Source: Shinella daejeonensis (GTDB lineage Bacteria > Pseudomonadota > Alphaproteobacteria > Rhizobiales > Rhizobiaceae). Taken from it: a stretch of 64,000 bases of DNA. Shown here piece by piece: positions 30,390 to 38,947 of this stretch. Position 1 is the first letter of the stretch; every line of letters begins with the position of its first letter. The stretch is from NCBI RefSeq assembly GCF_024281235.1, contig NZ_JAHWXY010000002.1:620001-684000 (forward strand). The letters are read 5' to 3'. A program made the translations under genes and the position numbers. Under the pieces are notes generated by a model. The model searched no databases. It had not been told where the DNA came from and saw only the letters and a program-made list of their open reading frames with translations.

Positions 30390-30776
30390 ATGATTGTTGT
30401 AACTTCCGAAGAAATCGCCGGCACCGATCGCGATGCCTCCGGTCCGGGCTGGCAGAGCCGCCGCATGATCGTGCGCGACGACGGCATGGGCCACTCCGTT
30501 CACGAGACCCGCGTGAAGGAAGGTGCCGAGCTGCATCTGCACTACAAGAACCATTTCGAAACGAATTACTGCATTTCCGGTGAAGGCGAGGTCGAGCATC
30601 GCGACACCGGCGAGGTCTTCCCCATCCGGCCCGGCACCATCTACGCACTCAACGAGAACGACCCGCATATCCTGCGCGCCACCAAAGGCGATCTTCTCCT
30701 CGTCTGCGTCTTCACGCCGCCATTGGCCGGCAACGAGGTTCATCGCGAAGACGGCAGCTACGCGCCGGCCGGCTGA
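30390..30776 (+). CDS. ectC: Solitary ectoine synthase
   Basis: A 128-residue cupin that in classical pathways cyclises N-gamma-acetyl-diaminobutyrate to ectoine. The iron-site residues Glu57, Tyr85 and His93 fall at the numbers known for characterised EctC proteins. ATG 30390 has AAGGAG in front. No ectA, ectB or ectD occurs in the window; instead the gene ends an importer-GntR-amidase operon. Solitary ectC genes are known in non-producers, where they may act on imported precursor or have a side activity. Enzyme identity is firm, pathway role open. Confidence 0.9.
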   Translation: MIVVTSEEIAGTDRDASGPGWQSRRMIVRDDGMGHSVHETRVKEGAELHLHYKNHFETNYCISGEGEVEHRDTGEVFPIRPGTIYALNENDPHILRATKGDLLLVCVFTPPLAGNEVHREDGSYAPAG

Positions 30777-30820
30777 CGGCTGCGGCACCCTTCGCCGGTA
30801 AATACCAACCGGCACAAGGG

Positions 30821-30836
30821 CTTGACTGCGGTCAAC
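30821..30836. other. parS-like palindrome far from repABC
   Basis: CTTGACTGCGGTCAAC differs at one position from the rhizobial RepB-site consensus GTTNNCNGCNGNNAAC and lies in the leader of the amiC-like gene, about 15 kb from repC. It could be an outlying partition site or chance. Confidence 0.35.
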
Positions 30837-30963
30837 CGCGGGTTCCCGGTCTTTGCGCCTCCCCGCAGACGGCAAGGCCGGGGCCGCACCGCCTGCGCTT
30901 TCCACTTGACTGCACCAGCCGTTCGACTAGGCTGCCGGAAAATATCGGCTTCGTTCGCCGAGC

Positions 30964-31021
30964 GGCAATAGTGCCTCGCAAGCCTTACCCTCACGGGCGA
31001 GGCTGCGGGGCTTTTTCTTTT
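30964..31021 (+). promoter_or_regulatory. Leader hairpins and T-tract before the amiC-like gene (candidate antitermination site)
   Basis: Upstream hairpins GCCG/CGGC (from 30934) and GGC/GCC (30964-30975) are followed by a stem GCCTCGC/GCGAGGC (30973-30979 and 30997-31003) with a nested CCC/GGG, then GGGG and a T-rich run at 31011-31021. The small hairpin overlaps the terminator arm, so the two are mutually exclusive. ANTAR proteins act on such leaders. The small loops do not fully match the published A1/G4 hexaloop rule, so this is tentative. Confidence 0.5.
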
Positions 31022-31034
31022 CTGGGGGGACAGT

Positions 31035-32150
31035 TTGAAGCGCCGCTTCGAAATCGGCATCCTTTACTCGCGTTCCGGCAATTATCGGCTTGTCTCCGAT
31101 GCCTGCCGCAAGGGCGCATTGTCCGCTATCGCGGACGTAAATGCCGATCCCGCAAGCCCTGTGGCCCTTGCCCCCGTCGACTACGATCCCCAGGGCAACG
31201 CCGACGGCTATGCCGCCGGATGCGCCGAGATTCTCCAGAAGAGCAGCGCACGCCATATCATCGGCTGCATCACGTCCTGGAGCCGCAAGGAAGTCATTCC
31301 CGTGCTGGAACGAAGCGGCGGCACGCTCTGGTACGCCTGCCCCTACGAGGGATTCGAAACCAGCGACCATGTCGTCTACATGCATGCCTGCCCCAACCAG
31401 CAGCTGCTGCCGCTGTTTTCCCATGTGGTGCCGCGCTTCGGGGCAAACGGTTTTCTCCTCGGCTCCAATTATATCTGGGGGTGGGAGATGAACCGGGTGG
31501 CCCGCGATCTTATCGCCGATGCCGGCGGCGAAGTGCGCGGGGAACGCTATCTGCCGCTCGGCGAAACGGATGTTGCGCGTCTGATCGAGGAAATCCGCGC
31601 GACGCGTCCCGGCTTCGTGTTCAACAACCTGATCGGCTCCTCCTCCTATGCGTTCCTCAGGGCCTATGCGGAACTGGGCCGGACGGACGGCCATTTCCTG
31701 CCGCAGAACTGCCCCGTCATCTCGTGCAATCTGACCGAATGCGAACTGGAAGCCATCGGCGCCGCCGGCAAGGGGCATCTTTCGGCCGGCCCCTATTTTC
31801 ACGAGCCCCGAGGCGATGACCGGGGCGGCTACCGGCCGCGCAGTTCGTTCGAGGCCGCCGCTTATGCGAGCGTGCGGGTGCTGGCGGAAATCCTCGCCGA
31901 CAACCCCGACGCCGGCTGGGAGGACCTGCCGGCCGCCTTCGCCGAGCGCCGCTTCGAGACGCCGTTCGGCGCCACCGCCATCGATCCGCGCACGCAGCAC
32001 GCCACGCTGCCGGTGGTCATCGGCAGGATCGAGGACGATGGTTTCCGAATCGTCAGCCGCAAGACGGACGTGGCCCCCGACCCCTATCTGTCCCGCTACG
32101 ACCGCGCTGCCCAGTTCGGCGAGGCCCGCCTTCGCGTGGTGGCGCCATGA
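31035..32150 (+). CDS. AmiC-like amide sensor (cytoplasmic ligand-binding protein)
   Basis: A 371-residue type I binding-protein fold without signal peptide, so it works in the cytoplasm. FEIGILYSRSGNYRLVSDACRKGA and FVFNNLIGSSSYAFLRAY match the AmiC/urea-binding family. In Pseudomonas AmiC holds the antiterminator AmiR inactive until an amide binds. The start is a TTG at 31035, right after a GGGGGGA ribosome site and a terminator-like leader. Its stop overlaps an ANTAR-protein gene (ATGA), which supports an AmiC-AmiR pair. Confidence 0.88.
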   Translation: MKRRFEIGILYSRSGNYRLVSDACRKGALSAIADVNADPASPVALAPVDYDPQGNADGYAAGCAEILQKSSARHIIGCITSWSRKEVIPVLERSGGTLWYACPYEGFETSDHVVYMHACPNQQLLPLFSHVVPRFGANGFLLGSNYIWGWEMNRVARDLIADAGGEVRGERYLPLGETDVARLIEEIRATRPGFVFNNLIGSSSYAFLRAYAELGRTDGHFLPQNCPVISCNLTECELEAIGAAGKGHLSAGPYFHEPRGDDRGGYRPRSSFEAAAYASVRVLAEILADNPDAGWEDLPAAFAERRFETPFGATAIDPRTQHATLPVVIGRIEDDGFRIVSRKTDVAPDPYLSRYDRAAQFGEARLRVVAP

Positions 32151-32752
32151 ACCGGCGTGCGCGCATCCCCACCCTTGGCGGCGCGACCGCCTATGTGCTG
32201 CACCGGGCGCATCCGACCGCCCAGACGCTGGTGCGGCAGCTATCGGCGATCGGTCTGACGGCCATCGACTGCTGGCCGGAGCTGCCGCCGGCGGCGCTTT
32301 CGGCGGATTTCGTATTCTTCGACGTCGATCTCGGCTTTGACGAGCAGTTTCCCTGGAAACCGGGCGAAGCCCCGATGCCGATGGTGGCGCTGATCGGTTC
32401 GGAAGCGCCGGGCCGCATCGAATGGGCGCTGTTCACCCATCGCGCCAATGCGCATGTCCTCAAACCGGTCGGCACGGCCGGCATCTACAGCAGCCTTCTG
32501 ATCGCAAGGCAGAACTTCGAGGAGCGCAAGCAACTCGCCGCGCGCATCGACGCCCTTCAGGCGCGCGTCGCCGAACGTCATACGATCGTGCGCGCCGTGG
32601 CGGCCCTGTCGAAGGACAGTGATTACGAGCAGGGTTTCGCGCGCCTGCGCCTGCTGGCCATGAACTGGCAGACGAGCATCGAGGAGGCCGCCGGACGCGT
32701 CGTCGCCATGGCGGAAAACGAGGACGGGAATGACCGACGCCATCACGCCTGA
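32147..32752 (+). CDS. AmiR-like ANTAR-domain antitermination regulator
   Basis: A 201-residue protein with an N-terminal pseudo-receiver (residues about 10-125), a coiled-coil stretch (FEERKQLAARIDALQARVAER) and a C-terminal ANTAR domain (IVRAVAALSKDSDYEQGFARLRLLAMNWQ, residues about 145-195). ANTAR proteins bind paired RNA hairpins and prevent termination. It overlaps both neighbours: 4 bases with the sensor and 23 bases with the first permease. It likely releases transcription of the amide importer operon when the sensor is bound. Confidence 0.87.
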   Translation: MNRRARIPTLGGATAYVLHRAHPTAQTLVRQLSAIGLTAIDCWPELPPAALSADFVFFDVDLGFDEQFPWKPGEAPMPMVALIGSEAPGRIEWALFTHRANAHVLKPVGTAGIYSSLLIARQNFEERKQLAARIDALQARVAERHTIVRAVAALSKDSDYEQGFARLRLLAMNWQTSIEEAAGRVVAMAENEDGNDRRHHA

Positions 32753-33629
32753 CATCCAGCCGGCCGCAAGCCGGCCGCGCAAGGGAGCGCTCGGCAAACT
32801 GCTGGGGCGGCCGCTGGCGGTCATCGGCCTTGCGATCATCTTCATCGTCGTGGCGGGGGCGGCATTCGCGCCCTATCTCACCCCCTTCCGGCCGGACGAG
32901 CAGATTTTCGACGGTCTCACCCTCTATGGCGAACCGCTGCCGCCCAACGCGACCTTCTGGCTCGGCACCGACCTTCTGGGGCGCGATCTCCTGACACGCA
33001 TCCTGCATGGCGCGCGCACCTCGCTGTTCATCGGCATCGTCGCCAACGGCATCGCGCTGGTCATCGGTACGCTGATCGGCGTTACCGCCGGCTATTACCG
33101 CGGCTGGATCGGCGGTGCGCTGATGCGCTTCACCGACCTGATGATGGCTTTCCCGGCCCTTCTTCTCGCCATCTGCCTGGCCGCCGTCTTCCAGCCAAGC
33201 CTGTGGATCGTCGCGCTCGTCATCGCTCTGGTGAACTGGGTGCAGACGGCGCGCGTGATGTTCACGCAGACAAGCTCGCTTGCCGAGCGCGAGTTCATCG
33301 ACGCCGAACGCACCATCGGCGCAAGCAGCTCCCGGATCCTTTTCCTGCATATCCTGCCGCATCTCGTCCCCACCATCATCGTATGGGGGACGCTCGGCAT
33401 CTCCACCACGGTGCTTCTGGAGGCAACGCTGTCGTATCTGGGTATCGGCGTGCAGCCGCCGACGCCCTCCTGGGGCAATATCATCTTCGAGAACCAGACC
33501 TATTTCCAGGCGGCGCCCTGGCTGGTCTTCTTCCCCGGCATCGCCATTCTCGCCCTGGCGCTCGCTTTCAATCTGGTGGGTGATGCGCTTCGCGACATCC
33601 TCGATCCGACCCAGCGGGGGCGCTCATGA
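32730..33629 (+). CDS. Peptide/amide ABC transporter permease, DppC-like
   Basis: A 299-residue inner-membrane permease. After a cytoplasmic start come six hydrophobic segments; DLLGRDLLTRILHGARTSL and the EAA loop ERTIGASSSRILFLHILPHL are typical of the OppC/DppC group. The ATG lies inside the end of the ANTAR gene. The partner permease starts in its stop codon. Usually DppB precedes DppC; here the order is reversed. Confidence 0.92.
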   Translation: MTDAITPDIQPAASRPRKGALGKLLGRPLAVIGLAIIFIVVAGAAFAPYLTPFRPDEQIFDGLTLYGEPLPPNATFWLGTDLLGRDLLTRILHGARTSLFIGIVANGIALVIGTLIGVTAGYYRGWIGGALMRFTDLMMAFPALLLAICLAAVFQPSLWIVALVIALVNWVQTARVMFTQTSSLAEREFIDAERTIGASSSRILFLHILPHLVPTIIVWGTLGISTTVLLEATLSYLGIGVQPPTPSWGNIIFENQTYFQAAPWLVFFPGIAILALALAFNLVGDALRDILDPTQRGRS

Positions 33630-34546
33630 TATCCTATCTCGGACGGCGGATCATCCAGTCGATCCTGATCCTGCTCGGCATCTCCCTCATCACCTTTGCG
33701 CTGCTCTACCTGTTGCCGGCCGATCCGGTCCGCCAGATCGCCGGCCGCAGCGCCACGCCGGCGACGGTGGAAAGCATCCGCCGCCAGCTCGGTCTCGACC
33801 AGCCCTTCCTCGTGCAGTACGGCCGCTATCTGTGGAGCCTGCTGCAAGGCGACCTCGGCCGGTCCTACATCCAGCGCTCGGAAGTGTCGCAGCTGATCGT
33901 GGCGCGTCTTCCGGCCACCCTGCTGCTGATGCTGGGCGCCATCGTGTTCGAACTGCTGATCGGGCTGACGATGGGGATCGTGGCAGCCGTTCGACGCGGC
34001 ACCAGGACCGATCAGTCGCTGATGGTCGTCTCCTTCATCGGCGTGTCCGCACCGCAATTCGTGGTCGGCCTGCTGCTGCTCTATGTCTTTGCCGTCAAGC
34101 TCGGCTGGTTCCCGATCGGCGGCTACGGCACCTTCTCGCATCTCGTGCTGCCCGCGCTGACCGTAGCGGTGATGAGTTCGGGCTGGTATGCGCGCATGAT
34201 GCGCTCGTCGATGATCGACGTGCTGCGCCAGGATTATATCCGCACCGCCCGCGCCAAGGGTCTTGCCCGCGCCACCGTGCTGCTGCGCCATGCGCTCCCC
34301 AACGCCATCCTGCCCATCATCGCCATGATCGGCATCGACATCGGTATCCTGATGGGCGGCATCGTCGTCGTCGAAAGCGTGTTCGGCTGGCCCGGCATCG
34401 GCCAGCTCGTCTGGCAGGCGATCCAGCGCGTCGACATTCCCATCATCATGGGCGTGACCCTGGTGTCGGCGCTGGCCATCGTCCTCGGCAACCTGCTGGC
34501 CGACATCATCGCACCGCTTATCGATCCGCGCATCAAACTCAGATAA
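33626..34546 (+). CDS. Peptide/amide ABC transporter permease, DppB-like
   Basis: A 306-residue permease with six membrane segments, the N-terminal ISYLGRRIIQSILILLGISL helix and the EAA loop ARAKGLARATVLLRHALPNAI. ATGA overlap with the DppC-like gene. Forms the membrane channel with it; substrate given by the binding protein at 34565. Confidence 0.92.
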   Translation: MISYLGRRIIQSILILLGISLITFALLYLLPADPVRQIAGRSATPATVESIRRQLGLDQPFLVQYGRYLWSLLQGDLGRSYIQRSEVSQLIVARLPATLLLMLGAIVFELLIGLTMGIVAAVRRGTRTDQSLMVVSFIGVSAPQFVVGLLLLYVFAVKLGWFPIGGYGTFSHLVLPALTVAVMSSGWYARMMRSSMIDVLRQDYIRTARAKGLARATVLLRHALPNAILPIIAMIGIDIGILMGGIVVVESVFGWPGIGQLVWQAIQRVDIPIIMGVTLVSALAIVLGNLLADIIAPLIDPRIKLR

Positions 34547-34564
34547 TCAACGAAAGGGAACAAT

Positions 34565-36202
34565 ATGAAGACCTATCTCGCTTCAACCGTAGCCGTGGCG
34601 GCGCTCGCGTTCGGCCTGTCGGCCGCTTCCGCACAGGTCGTCCCCGACCCCGACGCCAAGAACGGCGGCTCGATCATCATCACCTACAAGGACGACGTGG
34701 CCACGCTCGATCCCGCCATCGGCTACGACTGGCAGAACTGGTCGATGATCAAGAGCCTGTTCGACGGCCTGATGGATTACGAGCCCGGCACCACCAATCT
34801 CGTTCCCGATCTCGCCGAAAGCTACACGATTTCCGAGGACGGACAGACCTTCACCTTCAAGCTGCGTGCGGGCGTGAAATTCCACAACGGCCGCGAGATG
34901 ACCGCGGAAGACGTGAAATATTCCATCGACCGGGTCGTCAACCCGCAGACCCAGAGCCCCGGCCAGGGTTTCTTCGCGTCCATCAAGGGCTACGACGAGG
35001 CGGCCGAGGGCAAGGCGGACGGCGTTTCGGGCATCACCGTCATCGATCCGTTGACCGTCCAGTTCGAACTGACCCGCCCCGACGCCACCTTCCTGCATGT
35101 CATGGCCATCAACTTCAGCCATGTCGTGCCGAAGGAAGAAGTGGAAAAGCATGGCCCCGACTTCGGCAAGAACCCGGTCGGCACCGGCGCCTTCAAGCTC
35201 GGGGAATGGGCGCTCGGCCAGCGCGTGGTGTTCGAGAAGAACGCCGACTACTGGAACAAGGGGCTGCCGCATCTCGACGCCATCACCTTCGAGATCGGAC
35301 AGGAGCCGATCGTCGCACTCCTGCGCCTGCAAAAGGGCGAGATCGACATTCCCGGCGACGGCATTCCACCGGCCAAGTTCCAGGAAGTCATGAACGATCC
35401 CGAGCAGAAGGCGCGCGTGGTCGAAGGCGGCCAGCTCCACACCGGCTATGTCACGATGAACGTCAACATCCCGCCTTTCGACAATGTGAAGGTGCGCCAG
35501 GCGGTCAATATGGCGATCAACAAGGAGCGCATCGTCCAGCTCATCAACAATCGCGCCGTGCCCGCCAATCAGCCGCTGCCGCCCTCCATGCCGGGCTATG
35601 CCAAGGATTATCAGGGCTATGCCTATGACGCGGAAAAGGCCAAGGCGCTGCTCACGGAAGCCGGCGTCGGCGACGGGTTCGAAACCGATCTCTACGTCAT
35701 GAACACCGACCCGAACCCGCGCATCGCGCAGGGCATCCAGCAGGATCTGGCCGCCATCGGCATCAAAGCCAACATCCAGGCGCTGGCGCAAGCCAACGTG
35801 ATTGCCGCCGGCGGCGAGAAGGAAGGCGCGCCGATGATCTGGTCGGGGGGCATGGCCTGGATCGCCGACTTCCCCGATCCGTCCAACTTCTACGGTCCGA
35901 TCCTCGGCTGCGGCGGCGCGGTTCCGGGCGGCTGGAACTGGTCCTGGTACTGCAATGCGGACCTGGACAAAAAGGCCGAGGAAGCCGACTCCATCGTCGA
36001 TCCGGCCAAGGCCGAGGAGCGCAACGAGATGTGGAGCGACATCTATGTGAAGATCATGGAAGACGCGCCCTGGGCGCCTGTCTTCAACGAGCAGCGCTTC
36101 ACGATGAAATCCACTCGCATGGGCGGCGGCGACAATCTCTATGTCGACCCGGTCCATATCCCCGTCAACTACGACCATGTGTATGTGAACGATGTGCAAT
36201 AA
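34565..36202 (+). CDS. Peptide/amide ABC transporter binding protein (SBP_bac_5)
   Basis: A 545-residue periplasmic protein with a signal peptide ending near residue 23 (AASAQ). DVATLDPAIGYD and LVPDLAESYTISEDGQTFTFKLRAGVKFHNG are the cluster 5 family start; these proteins bind peptides, nickel, or small amides and opines. AAAGGG ribosome site. Its last 11 bases overlap the formamidase gene, linking uptake to amide hydrolysis. The ligand is probably an amide compound (inference from the AmiC-like sensor and formamidase). Confidence 0.92.
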   Translation: MKTYLASTVAVAALAFGLSAASAQVVPDPDAKNGGSIIITYKDDVATLDPAIGYDWQNWSMIKSLFDGLMDYEPGTTNLVPDLAESYTISEDGQTFTFKLRAGVKFHNGREMTAEDVKYSIDRVVNPQTQSPGQGFFASIKGYDEAAEGKADGVSGITVIDPLTVQFELTRPDATFLHVMAINFSHVVPKEEVEKHGPDFGKNPVGTGAFKLGEWALGQRVVFEKNADYWNKGLPHLDAITFEIGQEPIVALLRLQKGEIDIPGDGIPPAKFQEVMNDPEQKARVVEGGQLHTGYVTMNVNIPPFDNVKVRQAVNMAINKERIVQLINNRAVPANQPLPPSMPGYAKDYQGYAYDAEKAKALLTEAGVGDGFETDLYVMNTDPNPRIAQGIQQDLAAIGIKANIQALAQANVIAAGGEKEGAPMIWSGGMAWIADFPDPSNFYGPILGCGGAVPGGWNWSWYCNADLDKKAEEADSIVDPAKAEERNEMWSDIYVKIMEDAPWAPVFNEQRFTMKSTRMGGGDNLYVDPVHIPVNYDHVYVNDVQ

Positions 36203-37136
36203 CTGCAACTACACCATCCACGGACGCCACCATCATTTCGGCTGGGACAATTCCATCGTCCCGGCCGAAAAGGTCGCACCGGGCTCCACCGTCTTCTTCG
36301 AATGCCTCGATTCCTCCGGCGGACAGCTTTCGCCGGAAAGCACGGTCGAGGATATCGCCGGGCTCGACTTCGCGAAGATCAATCCGGTAACCGGACCGAT
36401 CTTCGTCGACGGGGCGGAACCGGGCGATGCGCTGAAGGTCACCATCGAGGAGTTCAAACCGTCCGGCTTCGGCTGGACGGCGAACATTCCCGGTTTCGGG
36501 TTGCTCGCCGACGACTTCAAGGAGCCGGCGCTGGCGATCTGGAAATACGACGCCTCGACGCTGGAGCCGGCCTTGTTCGGCGAGCACGCCCGCGTGCCGC
36601 TGAAACCTTTCGCCGGAACCATCGGCAATGCGCCGGCCGACAAGGGCCTGCATTCCATCGTTCCTCCGCGCCGGGTCGGCGGCAATCTCGATATCCGCGA
36701 CCTTGCCGCCGGCACGACACTCTACCTGCCGGTGGAAGTGGCGGGCGCGCTGTTTTCCGTCGGCGACACCCATGCCGCGCAAGGCGACGGAGAGGTCTGC
36801 GGCACGGCCATCGAAAGCCCGATGAACGTCGTGCTGACACTCGATCTGGTGAAAGGGGCAAATCTCAAGATGCCGCGCTTCACCACGCCGGGACCGGTCA
36901 CGCGCCATCTCGACGCCAAGGGCTACGAAGTGACGACCGGCGTCGGCCCGGACCTGATGGAGGGCGCCAGAATGGCGGTTTCCCAGATGGTCGACCTTCT
37001 GGCCGGCCGCTACAATCTCGACCCCGTCGACGCCTATATGCTGGCGTCGGTCTGTGGCGACCTGCGCATCAGCGAGATCGTCGACATGCCGAACTGGGTC
37101 GTGTCCTTCTATTTCCCGCGCTGCGTCTTCGAATGA
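36192..37136 (+). CDS. fmdA: Acetamidase/formamidase family protein
   Basis: A 314-residue FmdA_AmdA family amidohydrolase that releases ammonia from formamide or short amides. MCNNCNYTIHGRHHHFGWDNSIVPA, GFGLLADDF, VGDTHAAQGDGEVCGTAIE and the C-terminal MPNWVVSFYFP are family hallmarks; THAAQGDGE holds metal-site residues. The ATG lies within the binding-protein gene and the stop overlaps the ATPase start, so it is embedded in the transporter operon. This makes an amide or formylated compound the best substrate guess. Confidence 0.88.
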   Translation: MCNNCNYTIHGRHHHFGWDNSIVPAEKVAPGSTVFFECLDSSGGQLSPESTVEDIAGLDFAKINPVTGPIFVDGAEPGDALKVTIEEFKPSGFGWTANIPGFGLLADDFKEPALAIWKYDASTLEPALFGEHARVPLKPFAGTIGNAPADKGLHSIVPPRRVGGNLDIRDLAAGTTLYLPVEVAGALFSVGDTHAAQGDGEVCGTAIESPMNVVLTLDLVKGANLKMPRFTTPGPVTRHLDAKGYEVTTGVGPDLMEGARMAVSQMVDLLAGRYNLDPVDAYMLASVCGDLRISEIVDMPNWVVSFYFPRCVFE

Positions 37137-38926
37137 GCACCGGGGAAATCAACAGGGCGGCGGGAGCCTCGGCCCCCGCCGCTGCCGGTAAGCCGGTCCT
37201 GGACGTCTCGGGACTGACCATCAGCGTGCGCGGCGAGGACGGCGCGCGCGATGTGGTGCGCGACCTCTCCTTCACGCTGGCGCGCGGCGAAACGCTGTGC
37301 ATCGCCGGCGAATCCGGCTCCGGCAAGTCGATGACCTCGCTGGCCATCATGGGGCTGCTGCCGCAACCGGCCGCTTATGTTTCCGCCGGTTCCATCCTGT
37401 TCGGCGACCTCGATCTCGCCCGGCTGGAAGAAGGCCGCATGCGCCGCATCCGCGGCAACCGCGTGGCGATGATCTTCCAGGAGCCCATGACCTCGCTGAA
37501 CCCGGTGCTGAGCATCGGCCGCCAGCTCGTCGAGGCAATCGAGACCCATACCGCCCTGTCGCGGTCCCAGGCGCGCGAGAAGGCGATCGAGGCGCTGCGC
37601 GCCGTGCGGATTTCCGAAGCCGAAACCCGCATGAAACAGTTTCCCCACGAGCTTTCCGGCGGCATGCGCCAGCGCGTCATGATCGCCATGGCGCTCGCCC
37701 TCGATCCCGACATACTGATCGCCGACGAGCCGACCACCGCGCTCGACGTGACCGTGCAGGGCGAAGTGCTGGAGTTGCTGCGCGATCTCCAGCGCAGCCG
37801 CGGCACCAGCATCATCCTGATCACCCACGACATGGGCGTTGTCGCCGAGATGGCCGACCGCGTCATCGTCATGCGCGACGGCGCGATGATCGAGAACGGC
37901 CGGACGGAGAAGATTTTCAAAGCGCCGGCAACCGAATATACCACCGCTCTTCTGGCCGCCGTACCCCGGATCGGCGGCGGCTCCGGCCGACAGGAAAGCC
38001 GGCCGCCGGGCAGCGCGGAACCGGTGGCCTCCGTCAGCGATCTACAGGTGCGCTTCGACCTGCGGGGCGGCCTGCTCGGGCGCGTCCAGCGGCGCGTGCA
38101 CGCCGTCGAAGGCGTGTCTTTTTCGATCCGCCCCAACGAGACGCTGGCGCTGGTCGGCGAATCCGGCTGCGGAAAGTCCACGACCGCCAAGGCGCTGGCC
38201 GGACTGATCCCCTATGCCGGAGACATCCGCGTCGGCGGGCGCGATCTTGCCGGCCTCGGCAAGGACGAGCGCAAGGCGGTGCGGCGCGAGGTTCAAATGG
38301 TGTTCCAGGATCCTTTCGCCTCGCTCGATCCGCGCATGCGCGTCGGGGACCTGGTGGCCGAACCGCTGATCATCCACAAGATCGCCACCCGCCGCGAGTG
38401 CCGTGACCGTGTCGCCGCGCTCTTCGAGCGGGTCGGCCTGCCAGCCGACGGCATGGAGCGTTACCCGCACGAATTTTCCGGCGGCCAGCGCCAGCGCATC
38501 TGCATCGCCCGCGCGCTCGCCTTGCGGCCGAGGCTGGTCATCGCTGACGAAAGCGTATCGGCGCTCGACGTTTCGGTACAGGCCCGGGTGCTGGAGCTGC
38601 TGCGCGAATTGCAGCAGGACCTCGGCGTCGCCTATCTGTTCATCTCGCATGACATGGCGGTGGTGGAGAATATCTCCGACCGGGTGGCCGTGATGTATCT
38701 CGGCCAGATCGTGGAAACAGGCACGCGCGACCAGGTGTTCTCGAACCCCGCCCATCCCTATACGCAGCGGCTGATCGATGCCGTGCCGATACCCGATCCG
38801 GCCCGGCGCCGCGCCCGCTTCTCCCGCATGGACGGCGAAATCCCGAGCCCGACCCGGGCCGTGGGCGACGAACCGCAACGGGTCGTCCTGCGCGATATCG
38901 GCGGCGGCCATCTGGTCGCCGCGTGA
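37133..38926 (+). CDS. Fused double ATPase of the peptide/amide ABC importer (DppD-DppF type)
   Basis: A 597-residue protein with two complete nucleotide-binding domains: residues about 20-280 (Walker A GESGSGKSM, signature LSGGMRQRVMIA, Walker B LIADEPTTALD) and about 300-570 (GESGCGKSTTAK, FSGGQRQRICIA, VIADESVSALD). The second Walker B has Glu-Ser where Glu-Pro is usual. Start overlaps the formamidase stop. It powers the permeases at 32730 and 33626. Convergent with the amidohydrolase gene. Confidence 0.93.
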   Translation: MSTGEINRAAGASAPAAAGKPVLDVSGLTISVRGEDGARDVVRDLSFTLARGETLCIAGESGSGKSMTSLAIMGLLPQPAAYVSAGSILFGDLDLARLEEGRMRRIRGNRVAMIFQEPMTSLNPVLSIGRQLVEAIETHTALSRSQAREKAIEALRAVRISEAETRMKQFPHELSGGMRQRVMIAMALALDPDILIADEPTTALDVTVQGEVLELLRDLQRSRGTSIILITHDMGVVAEMADRVIVMRDGAMIENGRTEKIFKAPATEYTTALLAAVPRIGGGSGRQESRPPGSAEPVASVSDLQVRFDLRGGLLGRVQRRVHAVEGVSFSIRPNETLALVGESGCGKSTTAKALAGLIPYAGDIRVGGRDLAGLGKDERKAVRREVQMVFQDPFASLDPRMRVGDLVAEPLIIHKIATRRECRDRVAALFERVGLPADGMERYPHEFSGGQRQRICIARALALRPRLVIADESVSALDVSVQARVLELLRELQQDLGVAYLFISHDMAVVENISDRVAVMYLGQIVETGTRDQVFSNPAHPYTQRLIDAVPIPDPARRRARFSRMDGEIPSPTRAVGDEPQRVVLRDIGGGHLVAA

Positions 38927-38947
38927 AAGCGGCTTGCAAGCCGGCGA

